Part shown: positions 27,072 through 36,220 of the stretch, piece after piece | How the letters are laid out: each line of letters starts with the position of its first letter | Numbering within the stretch: the stretch's first letter is position 1 | Source: SPGG2 sp964194625 | Lineage (GTDB): Bacteria; Pseudomonadota; Gammaproteobacteria; Acidiferrobacterales; SPGG2 | Assembly: GCA_964194625.1 (NCBI GenBank) | Contig: CAXMNC010000215.1 | Coordinates: forward strand, 46,168-110,167 | Length of the DNA: 64,000 nucleotides | Reading direction: 5' to 3' | Notes under the pieces: model-generated | Databases searched by the model: none | Told to the model about the DNA's origin: nothing | What the model saw: only the letters and a program-made list of their open reading frames with translations | Program-made: the position numbers and the translations under genes

Positions 27072-27578
27072 CTAGCGTCGACGCTCGAAGAATGTTCGCA
27101 GTCGTTCACTGCAGACATCGCCTAGAATATTGCCGCTAATCTGCGATTCATGATTCAACCCCGCGCCCTGCAACAGATTGAATGCGGACCCCGCGGCGCC
27201 AGCTTGTGCATCGGCAGCACCATAGACCAAACGCGATACACGCGCCTGTACGATGGCCCCGGCACACATCACACAAGGCTCGAGCGTGACATAAAGTGTT
27301 GACCCGGGAAGGCGATAATTTCCGACACAGTTAGCAGCCGCGCGCAATGCAATGATCTCGGCGTGGCCGGTTGGATCGCAAGTATTGATAGTTCGGTTCC
27401 AACCTTCGGCGATGAGTTCTTCGTCAATCACCACCACCGCGCCTACCGGTACTTCACCTTCTTCTTGAGCCCGCTCTGCTAATCTAAGCGCGTGACGCAT
27501 CCAGGCCTCGTCGGCCTGACGTGAGTCGTGAGTCGTTAACCGTGAGTCCTGTAACGACTCGAGTCGTTTATCGTCCAT
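27072..27578 (-). CDS. tadA: tRNA-specific adenosine deaminase
   Basis: TadA converts A34 to inosine in tRNA-Arg(ACG). The 168 residues contain the zinc and catalytic motifs GHAEIIAL and PCVMCAGAI, and the C-terminal FFERR. The first 20 or so residues (KRLESLQDSRLTTHDSRQ) are translated from GTGAGTC-type repeat DNA and are not homologous to other TadA proteins; the conserved part begins at DEAWMRHALRLAERA. The Met in that stretch is an alternative start. It is next to guaA, as in E. coli at short range. Confidence 0.93.
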   Translation of the reverse strand: MDDKRLESLQDSRLTTHDSRQADEAWMRHALRLAERAQEEGEVPVGAVVVIDEELIAEGWNRTINTCDPTGHAEIIALRAAANCVGNYRLPGSTLYVTLEPCVMCAGAIVQARVSRLVYGAADAQAGAAGSAFNLLQGAGLNHESQISGNILGDVCSERLRTFFERRR

Positions 27579-27690
27579 CGCCCTTGCGCCCGGCTGTCGT
27601 CGGTCCAGTATCCGCCGCTCCTACTACAGCGCAACAGTGCGTACTTCTCGCGGCTCATGACTAACGATTCACGGTTCACGAATCTATTCC
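27510..27690. repeat. GTGAGTC-type repeats across the tadA start and guaA end
   Basis: Copies of GTGAGTCGT and variants occur at about 27519-27565, and an inverted-sense set (GACTAACGATTCACGGTTCACG) at about 27658-27680 on the other side of the 105-base gap. They extend into the first codons of tadA and reach the last codons of guaA. Confidence 0.65.
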
Positions 27691-29255
27691 CATTCGATCG
27701 TTGCCGGCGGCTTACCCGAGATGTCGTACACTACGCGACTTATGCAGCGCACTTCGTTGATGATTCGTCTCGAAATCGTTGCCAAAACATCATAAGGAAT
27801 GTGAGCCCAAGTGGCAGTCATAAAATCGACTGTTTCGACCGCACGCAAGGCGATTACGTACTCGTAGGCCCGCTGGTCACCAACAACTCCTACAGACTTA
27901 ACCGGCAAAAATACGGCGAACGCTTGACTGACCTTATCGTACAAACCGTTTCGCCTTAGTTCCTCCAAATAAATACTGTCGGCCAATCGTAACACGTCTG
28001 CATATTCCTTTTTTACTTCACCCAATATGCGCACGCCCAGGCCAGGCCCGGGAAACGGGTGACGATATACCACGTCCCGCGGCAGACCCAGTGTCTCGCC
28101 CACGCGGCGCACTTCGTCCTTAAACAGTTCCCGCAGCGGTTCCAAGAGCTGCAAATTAAGGCGCTCGGGAAGGCCACCGACATTGTGATGTGATTTAATG
28201 ACATGAGCCTTGCCGCTTTTTGCGCCGGCCGATTCGATCACATCAGGATAGATAGTGCCTTGAGCAAGCCACTTGGCGTTTGTACGGACCGCCTGTTCCT
28301 CGAAAATTTCAATGAAGGTTCGGCCAATAATCTTGCGCTTCACTTCGGGATCAGAGACACCGCTGAGTGCAGACAAGAACCTGTCCTCTGCATCCACGCG
28401 TACTGGTTTCATACCAGGAACGTCAGCAAAGATCGCCATCACCTGATCCGCTTCGCCCAGGCGCAAGAGGCCATTGTCCACGAATACGCAAGTGAGCTGA
28501 TCGCCAATCGCGCGGTGTAAGAGCGCTGCCACCACGGATGAGTCGACGCCACCTGACAGACCGAGTACAATTTCATCATCACCGACTTGAGCGCGTATTG
28601 ATTCGACAAGATTTTCGACGATATTTTCGGAGGTCCATAACGAACGACAGCCACAGATATCGTGAGTAAAACGTTGCAGAATCGCCTGACCTTGACTCGT
28701 GTGCGTAACTTCCGGGTGGAACTGTAACCCATAATAGCCGCGACGCTCGTCACTAATCGCGGCGAACGGCGCGTTGTCGGTGCTAGCAATCACTGAAAAA
28801 CCTGGTGGTACCACTTCTACCCGATCGCCATGGCTCATCCAGACATCAAGGATTCGTACGCCACCGTTACACTCACCATCTTGTAGGTTATCGAGCAATC
28901 GCGAACTGCCGTTGACACGCACTTGCGCGTGACCAAATTCCCGACGCGCCGACGCATCCACAGAACCTCCGAATTCAGCCGCCAGAACATTCATGCCATA
29001 ACAGATACCGAGTATTGGTACGTCCATATCAAAAATCGATTTAGGTGGACGCGGCGTTTCGGACGGCGTCACCGACTCAGGACCACCTGAAAGGATTATT
29101 CCGCGTGGTGCGAACGTTTCGATCGCCTCTGAGGATATGTCATAGGGGTGGAGTTCACAGTAAACACCAGCCTCGCGCACCCGCCGAGCGATCAACTGCG
29201 TATATTGGGAACCAAAATCGAGTATGAGAATTCGCTGCGAATGTGGGTCTAACAT
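27684..29255 (-). CDS. guaA: GMP synthase (glutamine-hydrolysing)
   Basis: GuaA aminates XMP to GMP. The 523-residue protein has the class I glutamine amidotransferase domain with the nucleophile in ILGICYGMN and His/Glu in LQFHPEVTHT, the ATP pyrophosphatase loop GLSGGVDSSV, and a C-terminal dimerisation domain ending KPPATIEWE. It follows guaB by 73 bases on the same strand and forms the guaBA operon for guanine nucleotide synthesis. Confidence 0.98.
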   Translation of the reverse strand: MLDPHSQRILILDFGSQYTQLIARRVREAGVYCELHPYDISSEAIETFAPRGIILSGGPESVTPSETPRPPKSIFDMDVPILGICYGMNVLAAEFGGSVDASARREFGHAQVRVNGSSRLLDNLQDGECNGGVRILDVWMSHGDRVEVVPPGFSVIASTDNAPFAAISDERRGYYGLQFHPEVTHTSQGQAILQRFTHDICGCRSLWTSENIVENLVESIRAQVGDDEIVLGLSGGVDSSVVAALLHRAIGDQLTCVFVDNGLLRLGEADQVMAIFADVPGMKPVRVDAEDRFLSALSGVSDPEVKRKIIGRTFIEIFEEQAVRTNAKWLAQGTIYPDVIESAGAKSGKAHVIKSHHNVGGLPERLNLQLLEPLRELFKDEVRRVGETLGLPRDVVYRHPFPGPGLGVRILGEVKKEYADVLRLADSIYLEELRRNGLYDKVSQAFAVFLPVKSVGVVGDQRAYEYVIALRAVETVDFMTATWAHIPYDVLATISRRIINEVRCISRVVYDISGKPPATIEWE

Positions 29256-29328
29256 AGAGGTTGGGCGCGTGCGCGCAAGACAAAGCTCTCAACTAAAGGC
29301 TTACCGGTTGCTACAGAACTACGCAAGG

Positions 29329-30810
29329 TTAGCCGTCCACATCTCCTACTAATGCGTCACGTTGATAGTTCGGCGCTTCCCGTGTAACCATCACATCATG
29401 CACATGGCCCTCGCGCACACCCGCATTAGTCACCCTGACAAACTGAGCCTGACGAAGATGGTTAAGGTCGGGACAACCTGTATAACCCATACTTGCGCGC
29501 AGGCCACCCATAAGTTGATGTATGATATTAACCATCGAGCCTTTGTAGGGTACGCGCCCCTCTACGCCTTCGGGTACTAGTTTCGGTGTGCCTTCGGTGC
29601 CTTCCTGAAAATATCGATCGCTAGAGCCCTCACCCATAGCACCTAGCGAACCCATGCCGCGGTAGGTCTTATACGAACGCCCCTGGTACAGTTCTACCTC
29701 ACCCGGCGTCTCGTCGGCCCCTGCCAACAGACTGCCAACCATAACCGTATGAGCGCCGGCGGCTAATGCTTTCGCGATATCGCCGGAGAAGCGAATGCCG
29801 CCGTCGGCAATTATCGATGTCGGTGTGCCGGCAAGCGACTGGGCCACGTTGGCGATAGCCGTAATTTGTGGCATGCCGACCCCGGCTACCATACGCGTGG
29901 TGCATATGGAACCCGGTCCGATGCCGACCTTTACGGCATCGGCGCCGGCATCGACTAGGGCCTTGGCCCCATTGGCGGTGGCGATATTGCCAGCGACCAC
30001 CTGTACATCCGGAAACTGCCGTTTGACCCACCGGACACGATCGATCACCGCCTGCGAGTGTCCGTGGGCGGTGTCAACAACAATGACATCAACCTCCGCC
30101 TCCACCAGCGCCTCCACCCGCTGTTCGGTATCTCGGCCAACCCCGACTGCGGCGCCCACTCGTAGCCGAGCATTATCATCCTTGACAGCGTTTGGGTGCT
30201 CAGTGGCCTTTTGAATATCCTTAACCGTGATCAAGCCCTTGAGCCCAAAATCACGATCAACCACCAATACCTTCTCGATACGATGCTGATGTAACAAGCG
30301 CATCACCTCTTCACGGTTGGCGCCTTCTGTCACCGTTACCAAACGTTTCTTCGGCGTCATCACCTGGCTTACGGGCTCGTCATAGCGTGTCTCGAAGCGA
30401 AGGTCTCGGTTGGTAACAATACCGACCAGGCTACCGCCCTCGGTAACCGGGACACCGGAAATTCGATTGGCGCGCGTCAATTCCAACACTTCGCGAATTG
30501 TGGTATTGGGTGACACCATTATCGGATCCGTGATAACCCCGCTCTCGGATTTCTTCACCTTGCGTACTTCATCCGCCTGGCGGGTCGGGTTCATATTCTT
30601 GTGGACAACACCCAGACCACCTTCTTGAGCAAGACAGATCGCCGCGGCGGACTCGGTAACCGTGTCCATCGCCGCTGATAGTAGTGGGATGTTAAGTCGG
30701 ATCGCGTGCGTAAGGGGGGTATCTAGGCTGACGTCCCGAGGCAACACCTTCGAATGCGCGGGTACCAGCAGAACATCATCAAAGGTAAGTGCTTCTTGGA
30801 TGATCTCCAT
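29329..30810 (-). CDS. guaB: Inosine-5'-monophosphate dehydrogenase
   Basis: GuaB oxidises IMP to XMP with NAD+, the rate-limiting step of GMP synthesis. The 493 residues include two CBS domains inserted in the TIM barrel (about 95-205) and the catalytic loop GPGSICTTRMVAG with the active Cys. The flap region RYFQEGTEGTPKLVPEGVEG is also clear. It is the first gene of guaBA and divergent from xseA. Confidence 0.98.
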   Translation of the reverse strand: MEIIQEALTFDDVLLVPAHSKVLPRDVSLDTPLTHAIRLNIPLLSAAMDTVTESAAAICLAQEGGLGVVHKNMNPTRQADEVRKVKKSESGVITDPIMVSPNTTIREVLELTRANRISGVPVTEGGSLVGIVTNRDLRFETRYDEPVSQVMTPKKRLVTVTEGANREEVMRLLHQHRIEKVLVVDRDFGLKGLITVKDIQKATEHPNAVKDDNARLRVGAAVGVGRDTEQRVEALVEAEVDVIVVDTAHGHSQAVIDRVRWVKRQFPDVQVVAGNIATANGAKALVDAGADAVKVGIGPGSICTTRMVAGVGMPQITAIANVAQSLAGTPTSIIADGGIRFSGDIAKALAAGAHTVMVGSLLAGADETPGEVELYQGRSYKTYRGMGSLGAMGEGSSDRYFQEGTEGTPKLVPEGVEGRVPYKGSMVNIIHQLMGGLRASMGYTGCPDLNHLRQAQFVRVTNAGVREGHVHDVMVTREAPNYQRDALVGDVDG

Positions 30811-30931
30811 GCACTATTATATAGAGTCGAAACGCCTTGGTCCACTGGGTCCGAGAGCTGCTCCCAAAAGTTTATTGCCCTCCTTCCCACCCCGCTTTTT
30901 AGTTGTGCTGATTAGGAGTATGTTTCCAGGC

Positions 30932-32290
30932 ATGCAGGAACAATTACCACTACCAACTCAGCGCGAGATCTACAGCGTCGCCCGCCTAAATCGCGCCGCC
31001 AAACGCGTGCTGGAAAGCGGGTTCCCTTTGGTTGTATGGGTCGAAGGAGAAATCTCGAATCTTGCTCAGCCCGCCTCTGGCCATATCTATTTCTCGCTAA
31101 AAGATGATCAAGCACAGGTGAGGTGTGCGTTGTTCCGCACACAACTGCGCAGACTTGGAACAACACCTAGCAATGGGGCGCAGGTCTTAGTCCGGGCGCG
31201 CGTGAGCCTCTACGAAGGACGCGGGGAATTCCAATTGATCGTGGAGGAGCTTGAGGAAGCGGGCGAAGGCGCGCTTAGGCGAGCCCTGGAAGCATTGAAA
31301 CGACGTCTCGCCGATGACGGCCTGTTCGACTTGGCGCACAAAAAATCGCTCCCCATACTACCTAAACGTATCGGCATCATCACCTCACCCACCGGGGCCG
31401 TCCTTCATGACGTCGTCACCACGCTACGACGGCGTTTCCCCGCAATTCCTGTCCTGCTTTATCCCATACCGGTGCAGGGCAGCGATGCCGCAAACGAGAT
31501 TGTAGCGGCGATAAATCTCGCGTCGGCCCGCCGCGACTGCGATGCGCTCATACTCACACGCGGTGGAGGATCGCTCGAAGACCTGTGGGCGTTCAATGAG
31601 GAAGCCGTCGCGCGGGCGATCTATAGTTGCCGGGTTCCAATCGTCTGCGGAGTCGGCCATGAAACAGATGTTACTATCGCCGATTTTGTGGCAGACGTTC
31701 GCGCCCCTACCCCAACCGCCGCGGCAGAGTTATTGAGCCCAGACCAAAACGAATGGGCCGGCCATTACGGGGAGAAGGAAAGGCGTTTGCTGAGAGCAAT
31801 ACAAGAAACGTTCTCTGGCAAGCAGCAAAAACTCGACTGGCTTAACGCACGCCTAGTCCATCCACGCCAGCGTATCATCTTGCTAGCGGAACGTTTGCAC
31901 AATCTGAGGAGACGCCTGCGTTCAGCCACCGTTTCTCACATTCAGGTTGTGTCCACCCACCTCGCCGGACTACGTGCACGCCTCAGTCAGGTTTCACCTG
32001 CAGCACGGGTCGGACAGCTCACACAACGATGCGCGGACCTCGACCGTAGATTTCGTCTTAGTATCGATAACACCATTAAGCGTCAGCGACAGAGGCTCGC
32101 CGCCGCCGTTCAAAACCTAAGCACCCTAAGTCCGCTGGCAACCCTCGAGCGTGGTTACGCAATAGTGGGGAAAACAAATGCCGCCACGATCATCCGTGAT
32201 GCAACTGAAGTAAAACCTGGTGATGGGGTTAGCGCCAGGCTTGCCCGCGGTCGCCTTGGCTGCATAGTGCAAACAGTGGATGAAGAGTAG
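30932..32290 (+). CDS. xseA: Exodeoxyribonuclease VII large subunit
   Basis: XseA is the catalytic subunit of ExoVII, which degrades single-stranded DNA. I place the start at the ATG at 30932, giving 452 residues against 456 in E. coli; an ATG at 30920 has AGGAG too close, and the longer frame back to 30662 lies in guaB. The protein has an N-terminal OB-fold (LVVWVEGEISNLAQPASGH) and the conserved VCGVGHETDVTIADFVAD with RAPTPTAAAE. The long coiled-coil region follows. The small subunit xseB is not in the window. Confidence 0.94.
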   Translation: MQEQLPLPTQREIYSVARLNRAAKRVLESGFPLVVWVEGEISNLAQPASGHIYFSLKDDQAQVRCALFRTQLRRLGTTPSNGAQVLVRARVSLYEGRGEFQLIVEELEEAGEGALRRALEALKRRLADDGLFDLAHKKSLPILPKRIGIITSPTGAVLHDVVTTLRRRFPAIPVLLYPIPVQGSDAANEIVAAINLASARRDCDALILTRGGGSLEDLWAFNEEAVARAIYSCRVPIVCGVGHETDVTIADFVADVRAPTPTAAAELLSPDQNEWAGHYGEKERRLLRAIQETFSGKQQKLDWLNARLVHPRQRIILLAERLHNLRRRLRSATVSHIQVVSTHLAGLRARLSQVSPAARVGQLTQRCADLDRRFRLSIDNTIKRQRQRLAAAVQNLSTLSPLATLERGYAIVGKTNAATIIRDATEVKPGDGVSARLARGRLGCIVQTVDEE

Positions 32291-32325
32291 CTCGCCAGCG
32301 GCCGTGCCGTGCTGATAGTAAGGGT

Positions 32326-34488
32326 TTACTCCGAAGTCCAGATCTTGATGGTGTGGTCACGGCTGGCCGAGGCCAGTCGCGCACCATCGGGTGAAAATGC
32401 CACCCCGTGGACGTAGTCCTGATGCCCGTTTAGTGTTTTCGCTATGCTAGCGGTTTCCGCATCCCAGAGCTTGATTGCGTTTCCGCCACCGGCCGTCGCC
32501 AACCATTTGCCATCCGGCGAAAAGGCAAGGGACAGGACTGCCTGGCGTACGCCAGACAATGTCCGAATCAGCCTGCCGCTACGCGCGTTCCAAAGTTTTA
32601 CGACATTCTTTGAGCCACCCGAGGCAAGTAGTCGGCCGTCAGGCGAGAAAGCCAGTGACAACACCACGTCTTTATGCCCCCGCAGGGTTGCTATTTCCTG
32701 GGCGCGACTAAGATCCCAAAGTTTGATCTCGCGGTCTGCCCCACCGGAAGCAAGCAAGCGGCCATCGGCCGAGAAAGCCACCGCCTGTACGTCGTCACGG
32801 TGGCCTTCGAAGCTATAGAGCAGCTCGCCAGTGGTCACGTCCCATACGAACACGATACGGTCCTTCCCGCCAGCCGCGAGCAGATTTCCAGTCGGGGAGA
32901 ATGCGACGGTATAAACTGCGTAACCGGGCCCTTCTAGTACTCCACCACGGCGTCCGGTGGATGCGTCCCATAGTCTGATCACGCCATCAACGGCCCCCGA
33001 TGCGAGCCACACGCCGTCGGCAGAGTATGCGACCGAATTGACCGAGTGTCGGTGACCACGCAGGATTCGGCGCAGCTCGCCCGACTTGGCATCCCAGATC
33101 CTTACGGTTTTGTCGTAACTCGCTGACGCCAGCGTGTTACCGTCCGGTGAGAAGGCAACCGCATGTACCCAATCACTATGACCATTGAGGGTATAGGCCA
33201 CTGCATTTGGGAGTCGAACCTTATTTGTGGCGTCCTCGACCGGCGTAACAACCTTAGTTCCAAGATCTGTCTTCGCGCTCGCAACCTTGGTTTCTGATTT
33301 CGCTGCTTGACGTTTGCTGGATTGGCGCTGTGCCGCCACTGAGGATGAGGAGGAAGCAAGGCTCTGCCAGTAAGAAACTAGCGTCGGCCAGTGTTGCTGC
33401 AGCGTAGGACCGTAGAAGTAAGCACCAACCCCTGCCGCAATCATGAGGGTCGCCGCTACCAGGCCGCGACCACGGCGACGTGGTTGTGGCTTGCGGCGCT
33501 TGGCAACAACGACCGGCCTCGATATGGTTTTCTTGGCAGGTCGACCGGTCTTGAAGGTAGCGACCACCGGCGTGGCCGCTTTGCCAGCCCGGCCCTGACC
33601 CATCAATGCATCCTGAAGTTCTCGTGCCGCTTGTGGTCGGTCGCTTGGGTTGGTGCTGAGAGCCCAATCAATACAATCGAGCACGTAAGGTGGATACTCC
33701 CCTTTGCCGGCCACCGTTGCCGCCGGCAGCGGGTCTGGTTGATTCTTGAGCAATGCCTGTTGACGATCGGTTGAAGCAAGCGGACGCTTGCCGCTGATAC
33801 AGCGGTGTAGGCTCGCCCCAATGGCATAGATGTCCGTCCAGGGCCCAGGTTTACCGCTGTCTGGATATTGCTCGATCGGCGCATAACCCGGCGTCAATGC
33901 AACCACCTGGGCATGCCCAGGACCTACCAACGCCTGTCTCGCCGAGCCGAAGTCAATGAGCATGGGACTGCCGTCCTCACGCAGATAAATATTTTCCGGT
34001 TTGATGTCCAAATGTAGCATCCCGGCCTCATGGACGGCGTTCAGGCCGTTCATGATGGGCAAAAATATCCTCAGCAAGGACGCTTGCTCCAGCTTTGGGC
34101 CATTTTGTTTTAGGTATTGGGCCAGGCTTTCACCCTTCTCGTATTCCATAACCATATAGGCCGTGCCGTTGGCCTCGATGAAACGTAAAACACGTACAAT
34201 GTTTGGGTGCTTAAAGCGCGCCAATGACTGACCCTCAGTCAAAAACTCCTTCAGGCCATATTGGTAGGTCAGGACGGTTTGGCCGTCCGGATCGGGGATA
34301 ATGTCGGTACCGCCTCTGCGATGAGCGAAATCGTGCGGTAGGTACTCCTTGATCGCCACTTCGGTACCAAGCTGGACGTCAATAGCCAGATAAGTCACGC
34401 CAAAGCCGCCGTGGCCTAGTACGGACTCGATCGTATACTCGGCCAGCTGATACCCTGGTGGTAAGGCGTCTCTATGATAGCGGCTCAT
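32326..34488 (-). CDS. Serine/threonine protein kinase with transmembrane helix and WD40 propeller
   Basis: The 720 residues begin with a Hanks-type kinase domain (about 15-298): glycine loop GHGGFG (25-30), Lys 47 in VAIKEY, catalytic HLDIKPEN with Asp 161, and DFG at 179. A Pro/Arg/Lys-rich linker leads to one transmembrane helix at about 342-358. From about 434 to the end there are seven WD40 repeats, each with GH and WD-type landmarks and SPDG turns, enough for a complete propeller. The kinase would be cytoplasmic and the propeller periplasmic. All catalytic residues are present. It interrupts the usual xseA-der neighbourhood and is probably an added gene; substrates are unknown. Confidence 0.92.
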   Translation of the reverse strand: MSRYHRDALPPGYQLAEYTIESVLGHGGFGVTYLAIDVQLGTEVAIKEYLPHDFAHRRGGTDIIPDPDGQTVLTYQYGLKEFLTEGQSLARFKHPNIVRVLRFIEANGTAYMVMEYEKGESLAQYLKQNGPKLEQASLLRIFLPIMNGLNAVHEAGMLHLDIKPENIYLREDGSPMLIDFGSARQALVGPGHAQVVALTPGYAPIEQYPDSGKPGPWTDIYAIGASLHRCISGKRPLASTDRQQALLKNQPDPLPAATVAGKGEYPPYVLDCIDWALSTNPSDRPQAARELQDALMGQGRAGKAATPVVATFKTGRPAKKTISRPVVVAKRRKPQPRRRGRGLVAATLMIAAGVGAYFYGPTLQQHWPTLVSYWQSLASSSSSVAAQRQSSKRQAAKSETKVASAKTDLGTKVVTPVEDATNKVRLPNAVAYTLNGHSDWVHAVAFSPDGNTLASASYDKTVRIWDAKSGELRRILRGHRHSVNSVAYSADGVWLASGAVDGVIRLWDASTGRRGGVLEGPGYAVYTVAFSPTGNLLAAGGKDRIVFVWDVTTGELLYSFEGHRDDVQAVAFSADGRLLASGGADREIKLWDLSRAQEIATLRGHKDVVLSLAFSPDGRLLASGGSKNVVKLWNARSGRLIRTLSGVRQAVLSLAFSPDGKWLATAGGGNAIKLWDAETASIAKTLNGHQDYVHGVAFSPDGARLASASRDHTIKIWTSE

Positions 34489-34675
34489 ATTGCGATGCTG
34501 CTTCCCGGCAATGTGTGGCGCAAATTGCGGCTAAATCAATGGCGAACCGCCCATATTCCGGGGTTCCGTGTTGTTCGAGCATAAACCGTGCAACTACAGT
34601 GCCAGCTCAGTCCCCCGACCATCAGGCCGCATTTAACACACCAAAAATAGCCGTTAGCAAGGCTAATCTGGTTCC

Positions 34676-36055
34676 CTAATGCCCCCGGCGCTTGCGTGCC
34701 CGGGGTCGGCGCCTGCTAAACGGGTTCTCGCCTGCCCTGAATTCGATCTCAACGGGGGTGCCCTCCAGTCGAAAGCCGGTTCGGACCGCATTGGACAAAT
34801 AACGACGGTAAGTGGCCGGTACAGCATCCACGCGATTCCCGTGGATAATGACCAGCGGCGGATTTTTTCCGCCCTGATGGGCAAATTTGAGGCGAATCGG
34901 GCCACCATTGGCGCGCGGCGGCGAGCTCGCCTGGACCGCGCCCTGCAACACCCGATTAAGTTTGGGTGTGGCCAGGGTTCGGCGCGCCGACGCAAATGCC
35001 CGATCGACCGAAGCAAACAGCGCCCCCACTCCGCTGCCGTCACGGGCCGAAATAAAGTGCTTCTTCGCGAACCTAATAAACGCAAGCTTACGCTCTAATT
35101 CGATTTTCAGCCAATCGCGTGTGCTTGCATCGGCACGGTCCCACTTGTTGACAGCAATCACCAATGCGCAGCCGCGCTCCAGAATAAACCCGGCTAATGC
35201 CGCATCCTGATCGCCAATACCGGCATCGGCGTCCAACACGAGTATGACAACATTCGCAGCTTCAATCGCCTTCAGGGTGCTGACCACCGAGTACTTTTCC
35301 ACCACCCCCTGGACCCTAGGGCGGCGACGAACACCAGCAGTGTCTATCAGTACATAGTGGCTGTCACCGCGTTGCAGCGGCACCCGAATACTGTCACGCG
35401 TGGTACCGGGCTTGTCGAAAACAACAACCCGCTCTTCGCCCAAGAGCGCGTTAACCAAAGTCGATTTACCCACATTAGGTCGCCCGGCCACCGCGATCTC
35501 AGGAATTTCGGCCGTGGGTCCGATGTCTTCCACCGTCGGCAACCCAGACAATACCTGTTCCATGAGCGTCGAAACCCCATCGCCATGTGTGGCCGAGATC
35601 GCAAACGGCCGCCCCAGACCCAGGTCATGAAACTCGGCGGTGGCGAGATCGGTCGACATGCCTTCGGTCTTGTTTACAACCAACCACACCGGCGCCCGTT
35701 CTTTTCGCAGTACAGTCGCCCAATCATGGTCCGTTGCATTGCTGCCTTCACGACCATCGACGACCAATAGGATGGCATCGGCCTCATGCAATGCCTGCTT
35801 CATCTGCTGTGACACGAGTAAGGACAACGATTCCTCGCCCCTACCATTCGACCTGGTCGGCAACACATCCGCCTCAAGACCGCCCGTATCTACCGCTAGG
35901 TAGGGCCGATCACCGAGCATGCCGGCCCCATATTGACGATCACGCGTCAGCCCCGGCACGTCGGCCACCAATGCCAGACGCTGTCTGGTTAAACGGTTAA
36001 ACAGCGTAGATTTGCCAACATTCGGCCTACCTACCAGTGCTATGACAGGTTTCAT
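34676..36055 (-). CDS. der: GTPase Der (EngA)
   Basis: Der is an essential GTPase of 50S ribosome assembly with two consecutive G domains. The 459 residues show GRPNVGKSTLFN and GRPNVGKSTLVN as the two P-loops, DTGG and DTAG switch II motifs, NKTEG and NKWD specificity motifs, and a C-terminal KH-like domain followed by a basic end (RRRPRARKRRGH). It follows bamB in the conserved hisS-yfgM-bamB-der order. Confidence 0.97.
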   Translation of the reverse strand: MKPVIALVGRPNVGKSTLFNRLTRQRLALVADVPGLTRDRQYGAGMLGDRPYLAVDTGGLEADVLPTRSNGRGEESLSLLVSQQMKQALHEADAILLVVDGREGSNATDHDWATVLRKERAPVWLVVNKTEGMSTDLATAEFHDLGLGRPFAISATHGDGVSTLMEQVLSGLPTVEDIGPTAEIPEIAVAGRPNVGKSTLVNALLGEERVVVFDKPGTTRDSIRVPLQRGDSHYVLIDTAGVRRRPRVQGVVEKYSVVSTLKAIEAANVVILVLDADAGIGDQDAALAGFILERGCALVIAVNKWDRADASTRDWLKIELERKLAFIRFAKKHFISARDGSGVGALFASVDRAFASARRTLATPKLNRVLQGAVQASSPPRANGGPIRLKFAHQGGKNPPLVIIHGNRVDAVPATYRRYLSNAVRTGFRLEGTPVEIEFRAGENPFSRRRPRARKRRGH

Positions 36056-36220
36056 CGCTAAGTGGGCCTAAACGAATACGGCCTAATCGTCGGGACGTTT
36101 TGATGGTGAAACATGGCTGGGCACTCAGACCTGGGTCGGTGCACTTACGGGTACCGGCTAGCTCGTTCGTCCTTTCTATCCAGTATAACCGGTCGGCGAC
36201 TTTGGCGCCTCACCGCAATG

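Noticed and set aside
30662..30931. Longer N-terminus for xseA
   Set aside because: The extension overlaps guaB in antisense and gives a protein about 90 residues longer than the family; the ATG at 30932 fits the usual length.
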